Assembly (NCBI GenBank): GCA_900754515.1
Contig: CAAEDD010000160.1
Span: 1-14,109, forward strand
DNA length: 14,109 nucleotides
DNA from: an uncultured Oscillospiraceae bacterium
GTDB lineage: Bacteria > Bacillota > Clostridia > Oscillospirales > Oscillospiraceae
Direction of reading: 5' to 3'
The position numbers were made by a program, and so were the translations under genes. Numbering within the stretch: the stretch's first letter is position 1; each line of letters starts with the position of its first letter. The notes under the pieces were generated by a model. The model searched no databases. It saw only the letters and a program-made list of their open reading frames with translations, and was not told the DNA's origin. Of the stretch, positions 7,045 to 14,109 are shown in pieces.

Positions 7045-8016
7045 TCAGTTGAACCTGGACAGGGATGCGCAACACTCGCTCATTATATCCTCAATGATTT
7101 CCCTGACAGGCTTTACCTCGTTAATCAGGCCTGCGGTCTGACCAAGGCAGATTGCACCGCAGTTCTCAACGTCGCCGTTTTCAAAGAACATTTTGCATGC
7201 GGTCCTGCCGGCCATGTCTTCCGCCACGTCCTTGAACTCGCAGCCGGACTTCTCGCGCTGCAGCACGCTGGTGGTCACGTTGCTCTTGTACATACGGGTG
7301 GTGTTCACAAAGGAGCGCAGCACAAGAGTTGTGTCCAGCTCGGTGGCCTTTTCGGCCAGGTAGTTCTTGACCTCGGCCATGACCGGGCTCTCCTGGCTGA
7401 GCAGGAACCTGGAGCCCATGTACACGCCCTCTGCGCCCAGCATCAATGCAGCGGCCATCTGTCTGCCGGTAGAGATACCGCCGGCGGCTATCACGGGGAT
7501 GTCCAGAGCATCAACGCAGCGGGGGGTGAGGACCATGGTGCCGATGTCGTTTTCGCCCACGTGTCCGGCGGCCTCAAAGCCGTCGGCCACTATCATATCC
7601 GCACCCATGGACTGAGCCTTGAGGGCATGCTTAGCAATGGTGCATTTGTGGATGAGCAACATTCCGCCATCTTTAATGGCCTTGACCATGTCCTCTTTGG
7701 GGGGCCTGCCTGCGGTCTCCATCACCTTTACGCCCTCTTCCACACATACGCGTATGTAGCCGGCATAGTCTGGGACCACCAGGGAAGGCATAAGGGTGAG
7801 GTTAACGGCAAAAGGCTTGTCGGTCTTTTCCTTTACAAGGCGTATTTCATGCCGCAGGTCCTCGGCAGTGGAAAAGGTGGAGGAGGATATGAGACCAAGA
7901 CCGCCGGCCTCGGACACGGCTGCCACCAGCGGAGCTCGGGATATCCACTGCATACAGCCCTGGATTATAGGGTATTTAATGCCCAGCTTCTCGGTTAAAA
8001 CGGTTTTAATTTCCAT
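7045..8016 (-). CDS. NMO/FabK-family FMN-dependent oxidoreductase (second copy in operon)
   Basis: A 323-residue TIM-barrel flavoprotein of the nitronate monooxygenase (2-nitropropane dioxygenase)/FabK enoyl reductase superfamily. Visible family features are LGIKYPIIQGCMQW at the start, the SEAGGLGLIS FMN-site strand, GFEAAGH with H152 (the position of the catalytic histidine in nitronate monooxygenases), IPVIAAGGI and the phosphate-binding LGAEGVYMGSRF. In an anaerobic acyl-CoA gene set it more probably reduces or oxidises an enoyl-CoA-type substrate than a nitronate. GAGGA lies 8 nt before the ATG. It is last in the four-gene operon, 14 bp after the crotonase, and is a clear paralogue of the flavoprotein at 8838-9836. 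The precise reaction cannot be fixed from sequence. Confidence 0.85.
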   Translation of the reverse strand: MEIKTVLTEKLGIKYPIIQGCMQWISRAPLVAAVSEAGGLGLISSSTFSTAEDLRHEIRLVKEKTDKPFAVNLTLMPSLVVPDYAGYIRVCVEEGVKVMETAGRPPKEDMVKAIKDGGMLLIHKCTIAKHALKAQSMGADMIVADGFEAAGHVGENDIGTMVLTPRCVDALDIPVIAAGGISTGRQMAAALMLGAEGVYMGSRFLLSQESPVMAEVKNYLAEKATELDTTLVLRSFVNTTRMYKSNVTTSVLQREKSGCEFKDVAEDMAGRTACKMFFENGDVENCGAICLGQTAGLINEVKPVREIIEDIMSECCASLSRFN

Positions 8017-8030
8017 CGTGCTATCCTCGC

Positions 8031-8816
8031 TTATTTGTTGAATTGCGGCTTGCGCTTTTCAAGGAAGGCATAAGTGGCTTCCTTGAAATCCGGGAGGCGG
8101 GAGGCGGCCGTCATCTCCGCCTGTTCGTCCAGATAGAAGGCCTCAAGCTCATTGCCAAAGAAATACTTGTTCACCATACGCTTCTGCGCTGCTATTGCAG
8201 ACGCGGATTTTTCGGCAAGCTTTGCGGCAAAGGCCATGGTCTCTTCCGACAGTTTTCCTTCCTCCGTCATCATAGTGGCCAGCCCCATTTTAAGCAGATC
8301 CTCTCCCCGGTACATTTCGCCCAGCATCATCATGTGTTCCGCTGCACTGACACCCAGCAGGCGTACCAGGAAATATATACTTCCGGTATCGCCGGGCAGA
8401 CCCATGTTTACAAAGCCCATGCTCATCTTGCTGGAAGGAGAAACTATCCTGAAATCGCAGGCCAGAGCAAGGCTGAGTCCGGCGCCGGTAGCAACGCCGT
8501 TTATCATGGCAATCACAGGCTTTGAGCAGTTCCTGATGTCTGAGGCCATTCGATCCGCATTGGCTATGTTTTCGGTCTGAAGGAACTGCTCGGTCTCAAT
8601 GAGCATTTTAAAACGGTTGATGTCTCCGCCAGCGGAAAAATGTTTGCCTGCGCCGGTTATTACCACGGAGCCCACTGAGGCATCCTTGCCAAAGGTATTC
8701 ACTGCATCAGTGATTTCCATGACCGTGTCACCGTTAATGGCATTAGCAAACTCAGGGCGGTTGATAGTTATGACGGCAATACGGCCGTTAATTTCGGTCA
8801 AAATATTTTTGTACAT
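8031..8816 (-). CDS. Enoyl-CoA hydratase/isomerase family protein, PaaG-like
   Basis: A 261-residue crotonase-fold enzyme acting on a CoA thioester. The oxyanion-hole parts are HFSAGGD (59-65) and NGVATGAGLSLALACDFRI (106-124). At the position where hydratases have the PE...G glutamate, this protein has GFVNMGLPGDTGS, so that glutamate is absent; D143 in PGDTG instead lines up with the aspartate in the GLVPDSG motif of PaaG-type isomerases. Isomerisation of an unsaturated acyl-CoA is therefore as likely as hydration. The ATG at 8816 has GGAGG 7 nt upstream; an in-frame TTG at 8834 would overlap the ribosome binding site. It lies 21 bp after one flavoprotein gene and 14 bp before the other. 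Confidence 0.87.
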   Translation of the reverse strand: MYKNILTEINGRIAVITINRPEFANAINGDTVMEITDAVNTFGKDASVGSVVITGAGKHFSAGGDINRFKMLIETEQFLQTENIANADRMASDIRNCSKPVIAMINGVATGAGLSLALACDFRIVSPSSKMSMGFVNMGLPGDTGSIYFLVRLLGVSAAEHMMMLGEMYRGEDLLKMGLATMMTEEGKLSEETMAFAAKLAEKSASAIAAQKRMVNKYFFGNELEAFYLDEQAEMTAASRLPDFKEATYAFLEKRKPQFNK

Positions 8817-8837
8817 TTTTTGCCTCCGGCGCAAGGC

Positions 8838-9836
8838 TCAGTCCTCGAAGCTCTTGAGCACCTGCCTCAGATCGGCTTCGGCCTCGGCTACCATGTTGTC
8901 AAGAAGCTCCTTTACGGGCATGACGTCGTGAATAAGACCCATGCTCATGCCGGTGCAGAAAGTGGCGCTGCCCACGTCGCCGGTAATAAAGGCCTTGCGG
9001 GTCTTGGCACCGGCAATGACAGGAAACTGCTGCTTAAGGATTTCGGAGGCGGGAAGCCCTGCCTTGAGGCCGGCATCCTCAATGGCGTTTGCCAGCATAG
9101 CGGCGTTGTTGTTGGTAATACGCATCATGCTGCCTATTGCTCTCTGGGCTAGAGTGGTGTCTTTCTCGGTATGATCTATTATCCACTGACGATGATTGTC
9201 AGATATTTCGCATTCGGTAGTGTTCACGAAACGAGTGCCCATACCTACGCCGTCGGCGCCAAGAGCAAGAGCGGCGGCAAGGCCGTGGCCGTCGGCTATG
9301 CCGCCGGCAGCGACGACGGGGATCTTAAGGTCCGCAGCACAACGGCGAGCTATGACAAAGGTGCCAACCCCATCGGCAGAAGGATGGCCGCCTGCCTCGT
9401 AGCCCACAATGATAATGCCGTCTACGCCTTTGCGCTCCATGCTCATGGAGACCTTGTAGTTGGGGCATTTGTGGAAGTGGAGCATGCCGCCGTCATGTAT
9501 TGCCTTTATGTAATTTCTGGGATCATCTGCGGAAGTCTCTATGGCGGCAACGTGCTTGTCTGCGCACAGTTTGATGGTCTTGAGTATCTCGGCCTCATCC
9601 AGACGCTGGGTAGGGGCCAGGGAGATATTAACTATATAGGGCTTGCTTGTCAGACTGTTTATTTCATCCAGAGCATCTGCAAATTCATTGAGGTCAGGCC
9701 AGCAGGTGACGTTTATGGTGCCTATACCGCCGGCATTGGACACTGCTGCTGCCAGCTTGGGGACAGCCAGCCACTGCATGCCGGTTTGAATAATGGGGTA
9801 CTTGATGCCGAGAAGCTCTGTAAGTTTGGTTTTCAA
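8838..9836 (-). CDS. NMO/FabK-family FMN-dependent oxidoreductase (first copy in operon)
   Basis: A 332-residue paralogue of the protein at 7045-8016 with the same plan: LGIKYPIIQTGMQW, SNAGGIGTIN, a YEAGGH motif with H151 as the probable catalytic histidine, IPVVAAGGI and LGADGVGMGTRF. The two diverge strongly in the middle and C-terminal parts, so they probably act on different intermediates or as partners. The start is a TTG at 9836: AAGGAGG lies 8 nt upstream and similarity with the paralogue begins exactly there (KTKLTELLGIKYP versus KTVLTEKLGIKYP). A longer frame to 9890 has no support. It follows the ligase by 63 bp and precedes the crotonase by 21 bp. Confidence 0.85.
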   Translation of the reverse strand: MKTKLTELLGIKYPIIQTGMQWLAVPKLAAAVSNAGGIGTINVTCWPDLNEFADALDEINSLTSKPYIVNISLAPTQRLDEAEILKTIKLCADKHVAAIETSADDPRNYIKAIHDGGMLHFHKCPNYKVSMSMERKGVDGIIIVGYEAGGHPSADGVGTFVIARRCAADLKIPVVAAGGIADGHGLAAALALGADGVGMGTRFVNTTECEISDNHRQWIIDHTEKDTTLAQRAIGSMMRITNNNAAMLANAIEDAGLKAGLPASEILKQQFPVIAGAKTRKAFITGDVGSATFCTGMSMGLIHDVMPVKELLDNMVAEAEADLRQVLKSFED

Positions 9837-9899
9837 TGTTATTTCCTCCTTGAAAAATGTTGGTGTCAGCAATGCAGACGAAGAGGGCACTCCCTGAGT

Positions 9900-11453
9900 T
9901 CATAAGCCCTTGCTCCGTTTCTTGAGCTCGCTTATGGCAATCTTGCCGGTGGCATTCTTGGGAAGCTCCTCAAGGAACTCCACCTCTTTGGGCGCACGGA
10001 AGGTGGGCATATTGGTGCGGCAGTAGGCAATTATTTCCGCTTCGGTAATGGTGCTGTTGGGCATGCGGACCACGCTGGCTTTTACATGCTCTCCCCATAC
10101 CTCGTCCTCAACACCGTAAACTGCCGCCTCGGCCACATCGTCCACTAACTGCATGATAATGTTGATAACTTCACCGGGATAAATGTTTTCACCGCCGGAG
10201 ATGATAAGATCGTCTGCCCTGCCGCACAGATTTAGATACCCGTAACTGTCAATAAAGCCTACGTCCTTTGTACGGTACCAGCCGTCAACAAAGACTTCGG
10301 AATCAAGATCTGGGCGATTGAGGTAACCCTTCATTTGACCAGGACCCTTGACCAGGATCTCCCCCGGTTCATTGGCGGCACACTCTCTGCCCTGCTCGTC
10401 CACAATTTTGACAGCCGCACCCTCTATCGGGCGTCCTACGGTCTTGAGGTGAGCGCCGCCGTCGGACAGATGGTCCTCAGCACTCAGGGAAGTGACTATG
10501 CTGCACATTTCGGTCATGCCGTAAGACTGATAGAAGCTGCAGTGCAGCCGGGATATAGCCCGTTCCAAAAGTGCAGGTGAAATGGGACAGGTGGAATAAT
10601 TTACGGTGTTCAGTGCGGACAGATCATAGTGTTTCCTGTCCATTTCATCCAGTATCCACTTGAGTACCGTTGGCACAACGCTGATGGCGTTGACCCGTTC
10701 CTGGGTCAGAGTCCGCATATAGTCTTCCATTTCAAAACGGGCCTTCAGTATCATCGTCCCGCCGGTGGCAAGGGACAGATGAGCACCTATAGCAGCTGAA
10801 TGAAACAGTTGAGCTATATATTGGTACCGCTGCCCGTCAGGGTAGTGATATGCTTTCATAGCGCTTTTCAGCTCTGCAAGCATGCTCTCGTGGGTATGGA
10901 CCACACACTTGGGGTGACCGGTGGTGCCGCTGGTATGCAGGTGGCAGGCTTCGTCTGACCTTTGAGCAACGATCTCCAGGGAGGAGCTGTCCTCTCCGGC
11001 GACAAGACTTCTCAGACCGGGACATCCCTTCCAGCCCAGCATGAAAGTAAAGCGAAGGGAAGGACTAAAGCGTCCGCATAGTTCCTCTCCCCACTCGTCT
11101 TTTTCTGGCTGATAGAAAGCGTGGGTTACCTTGTTCATTTCCAGCATATACGCCATTTCACCCGGCGTAAGCCGCCAGTTTACCTTGACCGCTACTGCCC
11201 CCAGACGGTACAGAGCCAGTTCGGTGATAATGCATTCCGGGCAATTGCGCGAGATGATGGCAACCATACTCCCTCTGTGTATGCCAATTCTCTGCATATA
11301 GTGCTCGGTCTGATTAATAAGGGTTCCCAGCTGACCGTAAGTAATCCTCTCTCCCTCAAAGATGATTGCCTCACGCTCCGGGCATCTGCTTATGGGATCG
11401 TCTGCTATTTGACCGAATGAAGTATATTCGTCGATGCAGTTCTCGCTTTTCAT
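9900..11453 (-). CDS. AMP-forming acyl-CoA ligase/synthetase
   Basis: A 517-residue adenylate-forming (ANL) enzyme that activates a carboxylic acid with ATP and joins it to CoA. Seen in order: the ATP-binding loop HTSGTTGHPK (about 171-180), YQSYGMTEMCS (about 305-315), GWYRTKDVGFID with the ribose-binding Asp (about 395-406), the hinge motif GRADDLIISGGENIYP, and the C-terminal catalytic lysine in PKNATGKIAISEL (about 501). ATG 11453 is chosen for a GGAGG 7 nt upstream. It is the first gene of the four-gene minus-strand operon and so sets the entry reaction. Medium-chain, aromatic or cyclic acids are all possible substrates; the sequence alone does not decide. Confidence 0.9.
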   Translation of the reverse strand: MKSENCIDEYTSFGQIADDPISRCPEREAIIFEGERITYGQLGTLINQTEHYMQRIGIHRGSMVAIISRNCPECIITELALYRLGAVAVKVNWRLTPGEMAYMLEMNKVTHAFYQPEKDEWGEELCGRFSPSLRFTFMLGWKGCPGLRSLVAGEDSSSLEIVAQRSDEACHLHTSGTTGHPKCVVHTHESMLAELKSAMKAYHYPDGQRYQYIAQLFHSAAIGAHLSLATGGTMILKARFEMEDYMRTLTQERVNAISVVPTVLKWILDEMDRKHYDLSALNTVNYSTCPISPALLERAISRLHCSFYQSYGMTEMCSIVTSLSAEDHLSDGGAHLKTVGRPIEGAAVKIVDEQGRECAANEPGEILVKGPGQMKGYLNRPDLDSEVFVDGWYRTKDVGFIDSYGYLNLCGRADDLIISGGENIYPGEVINIIMQLVDDVAEAAVYGVEDEVWGEHVKASVVRMPNSTITEAEIIAYCRTNMPTFRAPKEVEFLEELPKNATGKIAISELKKRSKGL

Positions 11454-11504
11454 ACGGGGACCTCCTATAAGAATAAGAAAGACTCCCCTCAAACTCATTG
11501 TCCA

Positions 11505-11515
11505 TTCGTTAACAA
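11505..11515. promoter_or_regulatory. TTCGTTAACAA motif, copy 1
   Basis: This 11-bp sequence with a GTTAAC core recurs exactly at 11892-11902, both within the intergenic region between the divergent ligase operon and PucR-family gene. The two copies may be regulator binding sites; the shared sequence is seen, the role is inferred. Confidence 0.35.
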
Positions 11516-11524
11516 CCTGCCTCT

Positions 11525-11553
11525 ATAATACATACAAATTGTTTTTCATTCAC
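11525..11553 (-). promoter_or_regulatory. Possible promoter of the ligase operon
   Basis: A minus-strand TATTAT (11530-11525) with TG just before it could be a -10 element; the matching -35 (GTGAAT, 11553-11548) is poor. Such a weak promoter would fit dependence on an activator. The start point would be near 11518, beside one copy of the TTCGTTAACAA motif. Confidence 0.3.
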
Positions 11554-11787
11554 CTCCGTTATGCCAGAAAATTCACTGGATTATTTGCACAGAAAAATGC
11601 AATTTATATGATGGATCAGCAGTGCAGAGTATACGATAAAAGCTTTGCTTAGCACCAAAACAATCGGGCAAACCAAGGAGCTTGTACAATATTTATAATT
11701 AATACTCAGATAAATGCCAATAATTCTCATATAATACAAAAGCAAAGAGAATGAAAGAAAAACAACTGGAGAAATGTTCCGGCAGAA

Positions 11788-11813
11788 GTTACTGTGCATA
11801 AATGCACAGTAAC
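11788..11813. promoter_or_regulatory. 26-bp palindrome, possible operator
   Basis: Perfect 11-bp arms (GTTACTGTGCA and its complement) flank a 4-nt centre. Neither strand has a T tract, so it is not a terminator. It stands alone in an AT-rich intergenic region of about 750 bp between divergent genes, which suits a dimeric regulator site or a hairpin in an RNA leader. Confidence 0.5.
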
Positions 11814-11891
11814 AGGGCGATAAAAGGGGACATTTTTTGTATGTATGAACCTTCACTTTTTTAGAGCGTCTGTTGTAGAATTAATCAGGGT

Positions 11892-11902
11892 TTCGTTAAC
11901 AA
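11892..11902. promoter_or_regulatory. TTCGTTAACAA motif, copy 2
   Basis: Exact second copy of the 11-bp motif at 11505-11515, in the same orientation and followed directly by TTGACA (11904-11909), a possible -35 element without a clear -10. The rest of 11903-12210 shows no recognisable gene or RNA. Confidence 0.35.
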
Positions 11903-12210
11903 TTTGACATGGCTTCTGATACCCTCAAAAGGAGCCGTGCAGTAATTGCGCATACCGGAAAGATGCATGGACCTTTTTGGTTGTGTAGTAAGGATGGTAT
12001 CCGCATTAGGAAAATAAAGTTAATGAATGGCTGAAGGAAATAAGCAATACGGCGGCATCGGCACAGTTTTCATCTCCCTTTCGTTGGGCGGGGTTTGGAA
12101 TCCGCTTCAGAAAACACAGCCGTTTTTGCAGGCAGAGTAGCTTAACGTCAACGGGCAGGATTGAACTTTATAGTGCGACTAAAATCCAATCTGAAGATCA
12201 ATCAAGAGAG

Positions 12211-13815
12211 GTGTTTCGCATAAAACTATCCCTCAAACTCATTACCGAAGCGCTGGAACCCTTCGGCGCGCAACTGATTTTGGAAAGAGACAGGCAGTAT
12301 GGCTTTACCAAAGTACAAATCCTGTACGAACCCTGTGATGAACTGGACAAGGAAACCTTGTACATGTGCATGCCCAGGGTACTGCCCAGGATGAGGCGCT
12401 CTGCATTTGAGGATAATTGTTTTGTCTTCTTTGCAAGGCCGGAGCAGGTGCAGTGCAGGCATATTGTGTGCGGAATCATGCTGGACCCGGCCTACGGCAT
12501 GGGCGAAGTTATAAACTGTCTTATAAATCTTTTCACAAATTTCAACACCTTTGAGCGGGAAATCAATGAGCTGGCTTTGAACGGCAGCGGGATAAACGCC
12601 GTTTTCAAGCTGGCGGAGCCCTATTTTGAAGATGGCCTGCTTATTGCGGTGGATTCAGCCTTCAACATAATCTGTGCTTCCAAGAGAAGTGTTGAACACC
12701 CCTATGTCAACAACATCCTGCAGCGTGGATACTATAACCACGAAGACCTGAATCAGATGGCCATGCGAGGCTATTATGAGGACGAGCGCAAATATACCCG
12801 TCCCGTGCTTTATGATGCCAGCAAAACCATCTGCGGCCTGCCCTGGATTGTCCGATCATACCGTACAGGGGGGGTGGCCTTCAGCTTTGTGGGATGTTAT
12901 GTGTTGAACGGCCAGCCGTCCGCTGCAACTCTGGCGCTCTTTACCGTGCTCACCAATGCGATAGAGAAGTACTATTCCGCATCCGGTGATTTTAAGCTGG
13001 GTACAACCATGGAGGAGCAGCTTTTCGATGATCTGATCTCCTACAGGAATAAAGACAAGGACTATTTAAGAGATCACTGTTACAGATTAAAGCTTCCTTT
13101 TCAGGGCCCGTTTCGCATGGGAATCATATGTACCCAGAATGATACTCCCATAAAGAGCTCTCAGATAATGAACCAACTCAGGGGACGATGCCCTGTGGAT
13201 ACCTATGGCATTTTCCTCTACAAAAACAAAGTCGCCCTGGTCCTTAAGGACTGGAGCGGCATGGATGTAAAAAATCTGAGTGTTTACGATGACAACTGGA
13301 AGGACCTTACCACCATCCTCAAGGCAAATAAGGCGCACATTGGTCTGAGCCTTACTCTGAAGGATGTATCCGAATTTCCGGTGGGATATCAGCAAGCGGG
13401 ATTTTCTCTGAAACGGGGCCTGGACAAAGATCCCGGCAGGGTGTGCTATCTGTATTCCGATTGGTACCTTGACGATATCCTGAATGTCTATGCCGGGGTG
13501 ATGCCCCTTGAACATGTATATGTTCAAAAGCTCAACGAACTGCTGGATGAGCCGAGAAACAATATCAGCAGCATCAAAGTTCTCTACTACTTCCTCGTGT
13601 GCGAGCGGAATATCTCCCTGACCGGGCAAAAACTTTTCATGCACAGGAACAGCGTTATCTACCGTATTCAAAAAATAAAGGAGACGCTGGCAATGGATCT
13701 GGACGACCCCAATATTCGCCTGCGGCTGCTTCTGTCCATGAAGATACTGGTGATGCTGGGCAAAATACCCAACTGGTCACCGCCGCTGGAGACCGGATTT
13801 ATTAATGTGGAGTGA
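12211..13815 (+). CDS. PucR/CdaR-type helix-turn-helix regulator
   Basis: A protein of about 534 residues. The C-terminus carries the PucR-family helix-turn-helix (about 465-515), recognised by NISLTGQKLFMHRNSVIYRI followed by QKIKETLAMDLDDP. The long N-terminal and central parts are ligand-sensing in this family but show no motif I can name. It is divergent from the ligase operon and upstream of a transporter gene, so local substrate-responsive control is likely. The start is uncertain: GTG 12211 is directly preceded by GAGAG, and the run GAGAGGTG looks itself like the ribosome binding site, which would put initiation at the ATA at 12220 (product then beginning KLSLKLITEALE after the first residue). 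The frame is also open upstream to 12010 but without ATG, GTG or TTG. Confidence 0.85.
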   Translation: MFRIKLSLKLITEALEPFGAQLILERDRQYGFTKVQILYEPCDELDKETLYMCMPRVLPRMRRSAFEDNCFVFFARPEQVQCRHIVCGIMLDPAYGMGEVINCLINLFTNFNTFEREINELALNGSGINAVFKLAEPYFEDGLLIAVDSAFNIICASKRSVEHPYVNNILQRGYYNHEDLNQMAMRGYYEDERKYTRPVLYDASKTICGLPWIVRSYRTGGVAFSFVGCYVLNGQPSAATLALFTVLTNAIEKYYSASGDFKLGTTMEEQLFDDLISYRNKDKDYLRDHCYRLKLPFQGPFRMGIICTQNDTPIKSSQIMNQLRGRCPVDTYGIFLYKNKVALVLKDWSGMDVKNLSVYDDNWKDLTTILKANKAHIGLSLTLKDVSEFPVGYQQAGFSLKRGLDKDPGRVCYLYSDWYLDDILNVYAGVMPLEHVYVQKLNELLDEPRNNISSIKVLYYFLVCERNISLTGQKLFMHRNSVIYRIQKIKETLAMDLDDPNIRLRLLLSMKILVMLGKIPNWSPPLETGFINVE

Positions 13816-13880
13816 GACGGCCAGCGCCGCAGCAATCAGCAGTGAATCCCAAACTTTATTAATTGGAGGGTCAGAAAGTC

Positions 13881-14109
13881 ATGACCAAACAAACAAAGAA
13901 AACTCTGATAGTATTGCTTATCGCTATAGCAGCTATGCTTCTGATAGCATTCCTGCCTCCCGAGACAGAAGAAATGAGCCGTGCAGCCTGGAAGTACCTT
14001 GGTTGCTTTGCTTTCATGCTGGTAACTATGATAGGCCAGGCATTCCCTGACTGGGCCTGCGTTCTTGCATCTATGGGCCTGATAGTGGCGATGGGAGGCG
14101 GCTCCGTCA
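13881..14109 (+). CDS. DASS/SLC13-like anion:sodium symporter, 5' part only
   Basis: From an ATG at 13881, with TTGGAGGG upstream, the frame stays open to the window edge (76 codons). It encodes a positively charged start (MTKQTKK), a first membrane helix (LIVLLIAIAAMLLIAFL), then PPETEEMSRAAWKYLG and two further hydrophobic stretches. The pattern of one helix, a PPxxLS/TxxAW-like turn and a second helix is typical of the divalent anion:sodium symporter family that carries dicarboxylates and related anions. It follows the PucR-type gene by 65 bp with no terminator between, so it may be cotranscribed and supply substrate to the pathway on the other strand. Being partial, the family call is moderate. 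Confidence 0.6.
   Translation, partial: MTKQTKKTLIVLLIAIAAMLLIAFLPPETEEMSRAAWKYLGCFAFMLVTMIGQAFPDWACVLASMGLIVAMGGGSV

Noticed and set aside
12027..12140. 37-residue frame with a hydrophobic centre before the PucR-type gene
   Set aside because: No suitably spaced ribosome binding site and nothing recognisable; too short to support without comparison.
13087..13671. 194-residue minus-strand frame within the PucR-type gene
   Set aside because: It lies antisense over the helix-turn-helix coding region and shows no recognisable domain.

Overview
The window looks like a spore-former-related anaerobic Firmicute, most likely a Clostridia-type genome of moderate GC. The evidence is purine-rich GGAGG ribosome binding sites, sigma-A type promoters, many Rho-independent hairpins, a SpoVT/AbrB N-terminus, a bacterial-type ferredoxin beside a Crp/Fnr regulator, and CoA-based acid metabolism. 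This is inference from gene content; no taxonomic marker gene is present.

Left part (1-2841, + strand): after the terminator of an upstream gene come a PlsC-type acyltransferase with an added zinc-ribbon tail and a GltS-like sodium/glutamate-type symporter. They are 15 bp apart and probably one transcript from a promoter at 164-192, ending at a bidirectional hairpin at 2806-2841. Next (2868-4397) is a divergent pair: a Crp/Fnr-family regulator (-) and a ferredoxin-like iron-sulfur protein (+). They share a short intergenic region with a very good sigma-A promoter and a perfect 16-bp palindrome, a likely operator.

Middle part (4398-5405): a decayed-looking region. It holds a doubtful minus-strand membrane-protein ORF, a SpoVT/AbrB gene cut down to its DNA-binding domain, and two hairpins.

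Right part (5406-14109): a coherent accessory block for CoA-linked metabolism of an organic acid. On the minus strand an AMP-forming acyl-CoA ligase is followed by an NMO/FabK-like flavoprotein, a PaaG-like crotonase and a second NMO/FabK-like flavoprotein, closed by a strong terminator at 6948-6983. A family I CoA-transferase then forms its own unit; a 44-bp tandem duplication covers its start. Divergently, beyond a long AT-rich intergenic region with a 26-bp palindrome and a repeated 11-bp motif, lie a PucR/CdaR-type regulator and the start of a DASS/SLC13-like anion transporter that runs off the window. The simplest model is that the transporter imports an organic anion, the ligase or CoA-transferase loads CoA, the crotonase and the two flavoproteins process the acyl-CoA, and the PucR protein senses the substrate. 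The substrate cannot be read from the sequence.
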